NCBI RefSeq assembly: GCF_036880965.1
Contig: NZ_JBAJMV010000005.1
Location: 62,001-126,000, forward strand
Reading direction: 5' to 3'
DNA length: 64,000 bases
Source of the DNA: JAUASW01 sp036880965
Lineage (GTDB): Bacteria > Pseudomonadota > Gammaproteobacteria > Burkholderiales > Burkholderiaceae_C
Shown here: positions 51,460 to 60,484 of the stretch, in pieces
Position numbering within the stretch: the first letter of the stretch is position 1
Layout: each line of letters starts with the position of its first letter
The notes under the pieces: generated by a model
The model's database searches: none
Told to the model about the DNA's origin: nothing
The model's input: only the letters and a program-made list of their open reading frames with translations
Translations under genes and position numbers: made by a program

Positions 51460-51771
51460 ATGAACCACGCTTTCAAGATGAAGTTGAAGCCCGGCATGGT
51501 GGAGGAGTACCGCCGCCGCCACGATGAGCTCTGGCCCGACCTGGCGGAGGCGCTGCGCGGGGCGGGCATTTACGACTACTCGATCTTCCTGGACGAGGAA
51601 ACGCTGTCGCTGTTCGCGGTCTTGAAGCGCAAGCCCGGCTATCCGTTCGACGACCTGCCCAAGCAGGCCGTGATGCGCCGCTGGTGGGACTACATGGCGC
51701 CGCTGATGGAATGCCATCCCGACAACCGCCCGATCGACTGGCCGCTGGAGCCGATGTTCCATTTCGACTGA
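51460..51771 (+). CDS. rhaM: L-rhamnose mutarotase
   Basis: The protein has 103 residues and matches the small RhaM/RhaU dimeric alpha-beta family: MNHAFKMKLKPGMVEEYRRR at the N-terminus, HDELWPDL, IYDYSIFLDEET, RWWDYMAPLMECHPDNRP and the end PLEPMFHFD. It interconverts alpha and beta anomers of L-rhamnose before isomerisation. It begins 17 bp after the GH28-like gene and ends 9 bp before the PL11 fusion. The ATG 51460 matches the usual family start; an in-frame GTG at 51451 is unlikely. Confidence 0.96.
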   Translation: MNHAFKMKLKPGMVEEYRRRHDELWPDLAEALRGAGIYDYSIFLDEETLSLFAVLKRKPGYPFDDLPKQAVMRRWWDYMAPLMECHPDNRPIDWPLEPMFHFD

Positions 51772-51780
51772 GAGTTGCTG

Positions 51781-54700
51781 ATGCGCCTTCTCCTCCCCAC
51801 CTTGCTGATTGCGCTCTCGTGTGGCGCAGCCGCTGCTGCCCAATCGCTGCCGGCGCGGCAGATGGAAATGCTGGACCGCGGCCTGGTCGCCATTCCCTCT
51901 GATGCCGGCATGCTCGTCAGCTGGCGCCTGCTGGGCACGGATGCGGCCGACCTGAAGTTCAACCTCTACCGCGGCAAGACCAGGCTGAACAAGCAGCCGC
52001 TGGAAGCGAGCAACTTTCTCGATGCGGAGGGCAGGCCCGACAGCCGCTACACGCTCCGCCTGGTCAGCGCCGGCAAGGAGCAGGGCGCCGATGCCGCGAG
52101 CGCCAGCCCCTGGGCCGCGGCCTACCAGTCCATTCCGGTTAGGAAGCCGGCCGACGGCGTGACACCCGATGGCGTGGCCTACAGCTACCAGCTGAACGAC
52201 GGCTCGGCCGCCGACCTGGATGGCGACGGCAGCTACGAGCTGATCGTCAAATGGCAGCCGAGCAATGCCAAGGACAACTCGCAGAAGGGCTACACCGGCC
52301 CCACCTATGTGGACGCCTACAAGCTCGATGGCACGCAGCTCTGGCGCATCGACCTCGGCCGCAACATCCGCGCCGGTGCCCACTACACGCACTTCCTGGC
52401 CTACGACTTCGACGGCGACGGCAAGGCCGAGCTGATGATGAAGACGGCCGACGGCAGCATCGACGGCCGCGGCACCGTGATCGGCGATGCCAGTGCCGAC
52501 TACCGCAATGAAGGCGGCTATGTGCTGGCCGGCCCCGAGTTCCTGACCGTGTTCAATGGCATGACGGGTGCGGCGATGGCCACCGTGGACTATGTGCCCG
52601 GCCGCGGCGACTCGATGGCGACGACCTGGGGCGATGCCTATGGCAACCGCGTGGACCGCTTCCTGGCCGGCGTGGCCTATCTCGACGGCCAGCGGCCCAG
52701 CGCCGTGTTCTCGCGCGGCTACTACACCCGCGCCGTGCTCGCGGCCTGGGACTGGCGCGACGGCAAGCTGACGCAGCGCTGGGTGTTCGACAGCGACAAG
52801 GCCGGAGGCGAAGCCCGAGGGCAGGGCGCTCACTGGTTCTCGGTGGCCGACGTGGACGGCGATGGCAAGGACGACATCGTCTATGGCGCCGCCACCATCG
52901 CCAGCAATGGCACGCTGCTCTACAGCACCAATCTCTGCCACGGCGACGCCTTGCATGTGGGCAAGCTCGACCCGGCGCGGCCGGGCTTGCAGATCTTCAT
53001 GGTCCACGAGGCGCCTAAGTGCTACGGCGAGCATGGCCTCGCGATGCACGACGCCGCCACCGGCAAGATCCTGTGGAGCATGTCGGGCAGGAACACCGAT
53101 GTGGGCCGCGGTGTCTGCATGGACATCGACCCGGCCCATCCCGGCGAAGAATGCTGGGGCTCGATCGGCGGCCTGATGAGCGCCAGCGGCCAGCTGATCA
53201 GCGAGAAGGCGCCGCGCAAGTACAACTTCGCGATCTGGTGGGACGGCGACCTCCTGCGCGAATCGCTGGACCATGTCGGCATCGACAAGTGGGACCCGGC
53301 CTCCTTTTCGTTCAGCAAGCTGCTGGATGGCGCGAAGTTCGGGGCCAGGTCGAACAACGGCACCAAGGGCACGCCCGTGCTCTCGGCCGACCTGCTCGGC
53401 GACTGGCGCGAGGAAGTGGTCTGGCGCAATGCCGACGACACGGCACTGCTGGTCTTCAGCACGCCGCACCCGACCATGCAGCGCCTCACGACGCTGATGC
53501 ACAACCCGCAGTACCGCGTGCAGGTGGCAGCGCAGAACGCCGGCTACAACCAGCCGCCGCATCCCAGCTTCCACCTCGGTGCGGGCATGGCCGCGCCGGT
53601 GCAGGAGGCGATGTACACGCCCTCGGCCAGCACGGCCGCCAGGCGGGTGGAGCTGGGCAAGGGCACGCCCGCACCAGGCTTCGAGCGCGGCGCGGCGGCC
53701 AACACCGGCAAGCCTTTCTACGTGGGCTTCGATCTGCCCGAAGGCAACTACGAGGTGCGCTTGTTGCTGGGCGACGATGCCGCGCCCTCAGACACCACGG
53801 TGCGCGCCGAACTGCGCCGCCTGATGCTCGAGCGGGTCATGGTGCCGGCCGGCGGCAGCCTGGAGCAGCGCTTCACCGTCAACATCCGCACGCCGAAGAT
53901 CGCCGCGCGCCCTGGCCTCGAAGCCGGCAGCGTCAAGCTGAAGGCCCCGCGCGAAACGGTGGAAGAAGCCTGGGGCTGGGACCAACGCCTGACGCTGGAG
54001 TTCACCGGCACGAACCCGGCCGTGCGCCGCATCGAGGTCGTGCCGGTGAGTGCAACGCCCACGCTCTTCCTGCTCGGCGACTCCACCGTGGCCGACCAGT
54101 CGCAGGAGCCCTATGCCAGCTGGGGCCAGATGTTGCCCCGCTTCTTCAAGCCCGGCGTGGCGGTGGCCAACCATGGCGAATCGGGCGAGACCTTTCGCGA
54201 CTCCCTGGCCCGCCGCCGCCTCGACAAGATCCTCTCCGTGCTCAAGCCCGGCGACACCGTGCTCTTCCAGTTCGGCCACAACGACCAGAAACAGCAGAAA
54301 GACGGCAGCGGTAATGCCGAGACTTACCGCGCGGAGTTGAAGCAGCACATCGAGGCCGTGCGCGCCTTCGGCGGCACGCCCGTGGTCGTCTCCTCGATGG
54401 AGCGCCGCAACTTCGACGAGCAGGCCAAGGTACGCCCCTCGCTGATCGAGTACGCCGAAGCGGCGCGCCAGGTTGCCAAGGAACTGGACGCGCCCTTCAT
54501 CGACCTGAATGCGATCAGCAAGCGGGTCTACGAAGCGCTGGGCGTTGAAGGTTCACGCGCCGCGTTCGCGCAGCCCGAGCCGGGCAAGATCGACAACACG
54601 CATCACAGCAACTACGGGGCCTACCAGCTGGCGAAGGCGATTGCGCAGGGGCTGCGGGACGCGAAGCTGCCGGTGGCGGCGCTGTTGCGCGAGGACTTCG

Positions 54701-54804
54701 CGGGGTATGAGGCGGGGAGGCCGGATGCGGTGGCTGGCTTCGTGCTGCCGGCGAGCCCGAGGTTTACGCATGAGCGGCCGTTGGGGGATGAGGGGAACAG
54801 GTGA
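51781..54804 (+). CDS. Rhamnogalacturonan lyase (PL11) fused to rhamnogalacturonan acetylesterase (CE12/SGNH)
   Basis: The protein has 1007 residues. The signal peptide (RLLLPTLLIALSCGAAAAA) is followed by a PL11 beta-propeller lyase domain (about 25-620) with three calcium loops DLDGDG (145), DFDGDG (209) and DVDGDG (357). A beta-sandwich linker domain (about 630-755) follows, then an SGNH esterase domain (about 757-985) with GDSTVADQ (about 766), NHGESG, FGHND (about 832) and DNTHH (Asp938, His941). PL11 cuts the rhamnose-galacturonate backbone and CE12 removes acetyl groups that block it; separate genes in Bacillus (yesW/yesT type) are fused here. Last gene of the rhaDE operon. The start 51781 follows a weak site; the earlier TTG at 51775 is less likely. 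Confidence 0.93.
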   Translation: MRLLLPTLLIALSCGAAAAAQSLPARQMEMLDRGLVAIPSDAGMLVSWRLLGTDAADLKFNLYRGKTRLNKQPLEASNFLDAEGRPDSRYTLRLVSAGKEQGADAASASPWAAAYQSIPVRKPADGVTPDGVAYSYQLNDGSAADLDGDGSYELIVKWQPSNAKDNSQKGYTGPTYVDAYKLDGTQLWRIDLGRNIRAGAHYTHFLAYDFDGDGKAELMMKTADGSIDGRGTVIGDASADYRNEGGYVLAGPEFLTVFNGMTGAAMATVDYVPGRGDSMATTWGDAYGNRVDRFLAGVAYLDGQRPSAVFSRGYYTRAVLAAWDWRDGKLTQRWVFDSDKAGGEARGQGAHWFSVADVDGDGKDDIVYGAATIASNGTLLYSTNLCHGDALHVGKLDPARPGLQIFMVHEAPKCYGEHGLAMHDAATGKILWSMSGRNTDVGRGVCMDIDPAHPGEECWGSIGGLMSASGQLISEKAPRKYNFAIWWDGDLLRESLDHVGIDKWDPASFSFSKLLDGAKFGARSNNGTKGTPVLSADLLGDWREEVVWRNADDTALLVFSTPHPTMQRLTTLMHNPQYRVQVAAQNAGYNQPPHPSFHLGAGMAAPVQEAMYTPSASTAARRVELGKGTPAPGFERGAAANTGKPFYVGFDLPEGNYEVRLLLGDDAAPSDTTVRAELRRLMLERVMVPAGGSLEQRFTVNIRTPKIAARPGLEAGSVKLKAPRETVEEAWGWDQRLTLEFTGTNPAVRRIEVVPVSATPTLFLLGDSTVADQSQEPYASWGQMLPRFFKPGVAVANHGESGETFRDSLARRRLDKILSVLKPGDTVLFQFGHNDQKQQKDGSGNAETYRAELKQHIEAVRAFGGTPVVVSSMERRNFDEQAKVRPSLIEYAEAARQVAKELDAPFIDLNAISKRVYEALGVEGSRAAFAQPEPGKIDNTHHSNYGAYQLAKAIAQGLRDAKLPVAALLREDFAGYEAGRPDAVAGFVLPASPRFTHERPLGDEGNR

Positions 54805-54925
54805 GGGGCGGGAGAGGGTGGGTGGCTGGTTGGGCAATGGCGACTATGCGCGGGAGCTGCCTGTTAACCTGCGCCCCACCAAGCCGCGGTTGGTGCCGCC
54901 GAGTAGCCGCACGCTCTTCGGGGCG

Positions 54926-55960
54926 TCAGGTCCCGTTCCTAAACTCCAAGTAGCCTCGCGCGTCGAGTGCTTCCCGTATTCGACGATCCTCACGACTTTT
55001 GCCCGTGTAAAAGGCGCAAATTTTTAGGTTGGATGAAAAGGACGTACTCAAGAAGTGAGCGGGATCAACTGCTGTCAATCCAAGTCGGATCTCGTTCAGT
55101 TCGATTAGATGCTCCAGGCCGGAGACGGATTGCAGCGTCTTGCAATTGAAGAGCTTTAGATGCTTCAACCGAGAGTTGGCTGGCGTTATGTCGAGGTGCT
55201 TTAGCTGGATCTGGTCCTCCACGGTCAGTGCCGTCAACTCGGGGAACCGGTCAAGGCCTTCCAACTTAGAAAGGCCCCGAACACGAACGATCTCTAGCTC
55301 TTGCAACTTCGGTGCGGCAACTTCCGAAATGGAGTCCCTGCCGCCTAGTCCGATAGTCAGCCTAGAGAGGTTGGTGACGCCGCCAATGAAGTCGAACTGG
55401 GTGCGCTTGGGAATACACCAAAGTGCCAGCGACTTGAGCATCGCCAGGTCTGAAATTGCGTCGATCCCTCTCGTGTGCCCTGACAAGTACAACGATTCGA
55501 GCTGGCCGTAGCCAGAGAGGTATGAAAGATCCAAATTGTTCGACTTGGTCGGCCCCAGCGAGAGCGAACGAACCGTTTGCAGGTTCGGGTTCTTCAGGAG
55601 GGTCGGGGCAGCAAGATTGTGAACGCCAATAGAGAGCCGCTCTAGATGCGTCAGCGTAGCGAGTGTCTCGACATTGAGAACACTTTGCAGGCAGTCAATG
55701 CTTAGGTTCGCAACACTGGGCACTTCCAGGAGTGCTTTGGCGTCAAAGTCCGAGTTGTAGTGTCCGTAAAACCGAACCTCTAGCTGGCTTCCATACCGGG
55801 CGCTGAGTTCGTCTATCGTCTTCAGATCGTTGCTGGTATAGATTGCTCTATCGAACTGGACGACAAGCCCTTCGCCGCCTTCCAAACGAGCGCCCGCGTC
55901 AGCCAGTTCCTCTTTGCTCGGGTTGTTGATGCGAGTCGGAACGCTCAATTGATGGGGCAT
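54926..55960 (-). CDS. Leucine-rich-repeat protein, probably horizontally acquired
   Basis: The protein has 344 residues with no signal or TM segment. It is largely built of irregular LRR-like units (LTHLERLSIGVHNL, YGQLESLYLSGHTRG, VTNLSRLTIGLGG, APKLQELEIVRVRG, FPELTALTVEDQ, RLKHLKLFNC, EHLIELNEIRLG). Base composition is clearly lower in GC than the neighbours and codon choice is mixed (many A/T-ending codons), suggesting transfer. It is flanked by the PL11 fusion gene and the D-Ala-D-Ala carboxypeptidase gene without an operon partner. A protein-binding, immunity-like or effector-like role is possible but unsupported. Confidence 0.8.
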   Translation of the reverse strand: MPHQLSVPTRINNPSKEELADAGARLEGGEGLVVQFDRAIYTSNDLKTIDELSARYGSQLEVRFYGHYNSDFDAKALLEVPSVANLSIDCLQSVLNVETLATLTHLERLSIGVHNLAAPTLLKNPNLQTVRSLSLGPTKSNNLDLSYLSGYGQLESLYLSGHTRGIDAISDLAMLKSLALWCIPKRTQFDFIGGVTNLSRLTIGLGGRDSISEVAAPKLQELEIVRVRGLSKLEGLDRFPELTALTVEDQIQLKHLDITPANSRLKHLKLFNCKTLQSVSGLEHLIELNEIRLGLTAVDPAHFLSTSFSSNLKICAFYTGKSREDRRIREALDARGYLEFRNGT

Positions 55961-56100
55961 CTATGTGAGACACGTGGCTGGTGATGCTAGCAGGCGTCGT
56001 ACACGGATTTCAGCTGACCGCCTTGGGCTGATAGCAGTAGGTCGTGGCGACTCTATAAACGGCTGCAGTAAGCCTGTCGACGCCAAAACCCCCAGCTCCT

Positions 56101-57351
56101 TTACTTCGAGAACCACCCCGCCACCCGCTGACGCAGCCGTTCAAAGAACCCCGCCCGCTCCACGTCAGCCAGCGCCACCAAGTTGGCCTCGCCGAGTTGC
56201 TTGCCGTTGGCCGTGGCCACGATCTTGCCGATCACGGCGCCCTTGGCGATGGGTGCTTCAAGTGCTGGATTCAGCGTGACTGCCGTCTTGACGGCGGCGG
56301 CCTGGCCCTTGGGCACGACCAGCGACCAGGGCTGTGCAAGGCCGGCATTGACCGTGGGCGCCACGCCGTAGGTGACCTTGGCGCTGGTCAGCGTTGCGCC
56401 CGGCTGTGCAGGCGTGGCGGCCTCGAAGTTGGCGTAGCCCCAGTTGAACAGCACGCGCGTCTGGTCGGCGCGGGCCTGCTTGCTGTCGGCGTTCATGATG
56501 ACCGAGATCAGGCGCATGCCGTTGCGATTGGCCGAGGCGGTCAGGCAGTAGCCCGCTTCTTCGGTGTGCCCGGTCTTGAGCCCGTCCACCGTGGAGTCGG
56601 TGTACAGCAGCGCATTGCGGTTGCCCTGCTTGATGCCGTTGTAGCTGAACTCGCGCTCGGCGTAGATCGGGTAGTACTCGCCGCTGTTGCGGATGATGGC
56701 TGCCGCCAGCACGGCCAGGTCGCGGGCCGAGGCCTTGTTGTTGGGATCGGGCAGGCCGGCCGAATTGGCGAACTGGGTCTTGCTCATGCCCAGCTTCTTC
56801 GCCTCAGCGTTCATCATCGCCACGAAGCCGGCCTCGGAGCCGCCGATGTGCTCGGCCAGGGCCTTGGAGGCATCGTTGCCGCTGGCGATGACCACGCCGC
56901 GCAGCATGTCCATCAGGGAGGCCTGCGCATTGAGCGGCACGAACATGCAGCTGTCGCCGTCCTTGCCGCCGCGGCACCAGGCGTTGAGGCTCATGGTGAC
57001 CGGATCGGTGGGCTTGACCTTGCCGTTCTTGAGCGCCTGTTCGACCAGGTAGCTGGTCATCATCTTGGTCAGCGAGGCCGGCGGCAGCGGCTCGTCGGGG
57101 TTGGACGAGGCCAGGATCTGCCCGGTGTTGAAGTCCATCAGCACCCAAGCCTTGTTGGCGAGGACCGGCACCGACTGCCCGTTGGCGTCGGTGGTCATCG
57201 CGGGTTCAGCGGGGGCCTTGGCCTTTTGCTTGTGTGCGGTGGCACGCTGCTTGGTGTGCGGGGCGCTGAGCGCTGTGCTCGGCACGGCGACCAGGAGGGC
57301 GCTCGCAAGCACGATGGGAAGCTGGAAGACAGAGTGGGCGCGCGAATTCAT
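56101..57351 (-). CDS. D-alanyl-D-alanine carboxypeptidase (DacA/PBP5 type)
   Basis: The protein has 416 residues. The signal peptide (FQLPIVLASALLVAVPSTALSA) is followed by the S11 catalytic domain: PASLTKMM (Ser93, Lys96), ASGND (Ser159, Asn161) and DGLKTGH (Lys261-Gly263). The PBP5_C beta domain and a C-terminal amphipathic helix (AGFFERLRQRVAGWFSK) for inner-membrane anchoring complete the PBP5 architecture. It trims the terminal D-Ala of peptidoglycan pentapeptides. The start 57351 gives MNSRAHSVFQ; the in-frame extension lacks family similarity. An extra Lys/Ala linker precedes the domain. Confidence 0.94.
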   Translation of the reverse strand: MNSRAHSVFQLPIVLASALLVAVPSTALSAPHTKQRATAHKQKAKAPAEPAMTTDANGQSVPVLANKAWVLMDFNTGQILASSNPDEPLPPASLTKMMTSYLVEQALKNGKVKPTDPVTMSLNAWCRGGKDGDSCMFVPLNAQASLMDMLRGVVIASGNDASKALAEHIGGSEAGFVAMMNAEAKKLGMSKTQFANSAGLPDPNNKASARDLAVLAAAIIRNSGEYYPIYAEREFSYNGIKQGNRNALLYTDSTVDGLKTGHTEEAGYCLTASANRNGMRLISVIMNADSKQARADQTRVLFNWGYANFEAATPAQPGATLTSAKVTYGVAPTVNAGLAQPWSLVVPKGQAAAVKTAVTLNPALEAPIAKGAVIGKIVATANGKQLGEANLVALADVERAGFFERLRQRVAGWFSK

Positions 57352-57471
57352 CGAGAGGTGCTTTTTGGAAACGAAACAGCCGGGAGCATGAAAAGAGTCG
57401 GCAACTGGCAGGGGAGGCCACGAAGCCGGAGCAGGCATTGTGCCAATGAGTAGCGCTGTCGATGGCGGGGG

Positions 57472-58140
57472 CTACTGGCCCGGGCTGCTCGTCCCGGTGC
57501 CGACCTGGCGCTGGAGCAAGATGCAGTCAAGGGCAAATGCCATCTCCTCTGTCAGGTCGCCGAGCACGGCGAGCATCTCGCTGTCAAAGAAGTTCGGTTC
57601 CCCCGCACAGAGCATCAGCACCGCGTGGACTTGCGAGTCTCGGCGGATTGGCAGCCATGCGATGGAGCGTATGCTGTGATCCACCGCCTCCTCGCGCCAG
57701 CGGCCTGCTCGAGGGTCGAGGACGTAGTCGTTGCTGACCAGCTGGGTTCCGTCCAGCAGGGCTCGCACCGTGTATGTACCGCGCATCTCGGGCGCATCCA
57801 GGGCAAATGGATTCGGTACGTTTTCGAGGATGCGTGTCGCCGGTCCGGCGCTTCCCAGGCGCCGCACCCAGGCGCCGTCGACAGCGTAGACACAAGCCAG
57901 CACGGCATACCCGGTCTCCACGCTCATGCGGCAGGCCGCTTGCCAAAGTTCCTCTTCTCTCCGGTAGCTCCGGAATAGCCGGCTTGCCCGCGCGTGGGCC
58001 GCGAGAAAGCGGTTGAGCCGGTTGATTCGGCTGGATTCCGCGTTGAAGTGGCGCCGCTCGGCCTTCAGCAGGGCCAGCGCATAGACCAGGCCGGCGGCAA
58101 GTAGCGCGATGCACAGCATCAGCCAGTGGGTGCCCGTCAA
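57472..58140 (-). CDS. Membrane-anchored GAF-domain protein
   Basis: The protein has 222 residues. One TM helix (about 6-25, WLMLCIALLAAGLVYALALL) precedes a GAF domain (about 50-210) with segments AACRMSVETGYAVLACVYAV, RSIAWLPIRRDSQVHAVLML and FFDSEMLAVLGDLTEEMAFAL. No output domain follows, so it may be a sensory partner or a truncated sensor. Start choice: TTG 58140 is preceded by GGAG at 7-nt spacing; an ATG seven codons later (58119) would remove part of the TM segment. It is on the minus strand with the M13 gene ending further left in its own unit. Confidence 0.7.
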   Translation of the reverse strand: MTGTHWLMLCIALLAAGLVYALALLKAERRHFNAESSRINRLNRFLAAHARASRLFRSYRREEELWQAACRMSVETGYAVLACVYAVDGAWVRRLGSAGPATRILENVPNPFALDAPEMRGTYTVRALLDGTQLVSNDYVLDPRAGRWREEAVDHSIRSIAWLPIRRDSQVHAVLMLCAGEPNFFDSEMLAVLGDLTEEMAFALDCILLQRQVGTGTSSPGQ

Positions 58141-58258
58141 GATTGAACTCCAGCGACAAGTGGGACTTCCTGGAATCTACTCTGACTAGGCGCACTGCAA
58201 GCGTCTGGCGAACCCTCTTGACGTTGGCCAGACCGGTGCGAGCCTGCAGCGCCCAACA

Positions 58259-58285
58259 AGAAGGGCCTGCAACGCCGGCCCTTCT
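58259..58285 (-). terminator. Hairpin terminator downstream of the M13 peptidase gene
   Basis: A perfect 9-bp stem AGAAGGGCC / GGCCCTTCT with a 9-nt loop lies 41 bp past the M13 stop. Read on the minus strand it is followed by TGTTGG, giving a mixed U-tract TTCTTGTT. Confidence 0.6.
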
Positions 58286-58325
58286 GCCATTCAACGCATT
58301 CAGCGCTTGCGCGCCGCAGCAGCGC

Positions 58326-60362
58326 TTACCAGATCACCACCCGCTTCTCGTCCGGGCGCACCATCGGGTCACCCGCCTTGCAGCCATAGGCCTTGGCGAA
58401 GGCCGGCATGTTGGACGGCGCACCGTTGGCGCGGAAGCTGGCGGGCGAATGCACGTCGGTGTTCAGGCGCGTCAGCTGGGCCTGGTCGCGGATGCTGCCG
58501 GCCCACACCTTGGCCCAGTTCATGAAGAAGCGCTGGTCGCGGCTCATGCCGTCGAGCATGGCATCGGGCTTGCCGGCGGTGGCCTTGACCATGGCGTCGT
58601 ACGCCATGTTGAGGCCGCCGAGGTCGCCGATGTTCTCGCCCAGCGTCATGCGGCCATTGACCTTCTTGTCCGGGTAGTTGGCCAGCGGCGCGTATTCGTC
58701 GGCCTGGGCCACCAGCTTGTTGGCACGTTCGTCGAAGCGCTTGCGGTCTTCGGCGGTCCACCAGTTGGTGTTGTTGCCCTCGCCGTCGAACTGGCTGCCC
58801 TGGTCGTCGAAGCCATGGCCGGCCTCGTGGCCGATGACGGCACCGATGCCGCCGTAGTTGATGGCGTCGTCACCCTTGGCGTAGTAGAAGGGCGGCTGCA
58901 GGATGGCTGCGGGGAAGTTGATGGTGTTGGTGGACGGGCTGTAGGAGGCATTGACCGTCTGCGGCGTCATGCCCCATTCATAGCGGTTCGTTTCCTTGCC
59001 GATCTTGGCGAGATTGAAGCGCTGGTTGAAGACGCGGGCCGCGCGCACATTGGCATAGTGGCTGTCGGCGGTGATGCTCAGGCCGCTCCAGTCACGCCAG
59101 TTGTCGGGGTAGCCGATCTTGGGCAGGAAGGTGGCCCACTTGGCGATGGCCTTGGCCTTGGTTTCCGGGCTCATCCAGTCGAGGTTCTCGATGCGTTCCT
59201 TCAGGGCATTGCGCACGTTGTCGACCAGCTCCTGCGCACGGGCCTTGGCCTCGGGCGGGAAGTACTCCTTCACATAGAGCTGGCCCAGGGCCTGGCCCAT
59301 GCTGCCGTTGACCGCGCCCAGGGCGCGCTTCCAGCGGGCTTCCTGCTCGGGCGTGCCGTTGACAGCCTTGCCGTAGAAGGCGAAGTTCTCGTCCTGGAAG
59401 GCCTTGGACAGTGAAGGCGCCGCGCCGTCGATGGCGTGGAAGGCGAAATAGGCCTGCCATTGCGCCACCGGGGCCTCGGCCAGCAGGGCATCAAGTGCAG
59501 CGAAGAACTTGGGATGCGAGAGCGAGAAGCCGCCCGCGCTGGCCACGCCGGCATCGACCTTCATGACCTTGAAGTAGCTGGCCCAATCCCAGTGCGGGGT
59601 GATCTTGTTGGCCTGTTCGACGCTGACGAAGTTGTACTGGTTCGCAGGCTTGCGCAGCTCCACGCGCAGCAGGGAAGCGGCGGCCAGCTTCGTCTCGAGC
59701 TGCATCACCAGTGCGGCCCGGGCCTTGGCCTCTTCGGCGGGCGTGCCGGTCAGCTCGAAGTGCTTGGCGATGTGGGCCAGATAGGCCTCGCGCAGCTTGG
59801 CGTACTCGTCCTTGCTGTAGTACTCGGGGCCGGGCAGGCCGAGGCCGCCCTGGCTGGCGAATGCGATCTGGCGCTTGGCGTTCTTGTAGTCGGCGCTGAC
59901 GCCGAAGCCGAAGGTGCGACCCTCGGCGCGGGCATGGGCATGCTGCAGCCAGGCAACCACATCGGCGCTGGTCTTCAGCGACTCGATGGCCGCGAGGTCC
60001 TTCTTGATCGGGTCGAAGCCGGCGCGCTCGATGGCGGCCTCGTCCATGGCGGCCCGGTAGATCCAGCCGATCTTCTGCTCGATGGAGCCTGCCTTGGCGC
60101 TGTCGGCATTCTTGGCCGCGGCCTCGACGATGCTGCGCTGCGCGTCCTGGCTCTTCTGGGCCAGGGCATCAAAGCCGCCCCAACGGCTCTTGTCCGCAGG
60201 GATGGGGTTGGCCTTGATCCAGTTGTTGTTGGACCAGGCATTGAAGTCGGTGCAGGCGGACAGGCTCTTGTCCACATCGGGCACGAATTCGGGGATGGCG
60301 GCGGCTTGGGCAAATTGGGCGCAGCACAGGGCTGCTGCCAGGGTCAGGGCGCGTGGGGTCAC
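58326..60362 (-). CDS. M13 family zinc metallopeptidase (PepO/neprilysin-like), exported
   Basis: The protein has 678 residues, normal for bacterial M13. The signal peptide (RALTLAAALCCAQFAQAA) is followed by the N-terminal M13 domain (about 25-450) and the C-terminal peptidase domain with IGHEAGHGFDDQG (HExxH: His512, Glu513, His516), GENIGDLGG (third zinc ligand Glu) and the ending VRPDEKRVVIW. It cleaves small peptides in the periplasm. Translation starts at GTG 60362, preceded by GGAG at good spacing; no suitable ATG is nearby. Confidence 0.94.
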   Translation of the reverse strand: MTPRALTLAAALCCAQFAQAAAIPEFVPDVDKSLSACTDFNAWSNNNWIKANPIPADKSRWGGFDALAQKSQDAQRSIVEAAAKNADSAKAGSIEQKIGWIYRAAMDEAAIERAGFDPIKKDLAAIESLKTSADVVAWLQHAHARAEGRTFGFGVSADYKNAKRQIAFASQGGLGLPGPEYYSKDEYAKLREAYLAHIAKHFELTGTPAEEAKARAALVMQLETKLAAASLLRVELRKPANQYNFVSVEQANKITPHWDWASYFKVMKVDAGVASAGGFSLSHPKFFAALDALLAEAPVAQWQAYFAFHAIDGAAPSLSKAFQDENFAFYGKAVNGTPEQEARWKRALGAVNGSMGQALGQLYVKEYFPPEAKARAQELVDNVRNALKERIENLDWMSPETKAKAIAKWATFLPKIGYPDNWRDWSGLSITADSHYANVRAARVFNQRFNLAKIGKETNRYEWGMTPQTVNASYSPSTNTINFPAAILQPPFYYAKGDDAINYGGIGAVIGHEAGHGFDDQGSQFDGEGNNTNWWTAEDRKRFDERANKLVAQADEYAPLANYPDKKVNGRMTLGENIGDLGGLNMAYDAMVKATAGKPDAMLDGMSRDQRFFMNWAKVWAGSIRDQAQLTRLNTDVHSPASFRANGAPSNMPAFAKAYGCKAGDPMVRPDEKRVVIW

Positions 60363-60484
60363 TCAAAACTCCAGGGAGGACGTAAATGCGAAGCGCGCAC
60401 CATAGCCCCGCGGCCGAGTCGCCACCCATGCCGAAAGTCATTCAGGACTGCAAACAAAAGCAAATCCCGGCGGCCGGCCGGCTG

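Noticed and set aside
51262..53574. 770-codon minus-strand frame opposite the PL11 fusion
   Set aside because: Antisense shadow of an enzyme with intact calcium and catalytic motifs.
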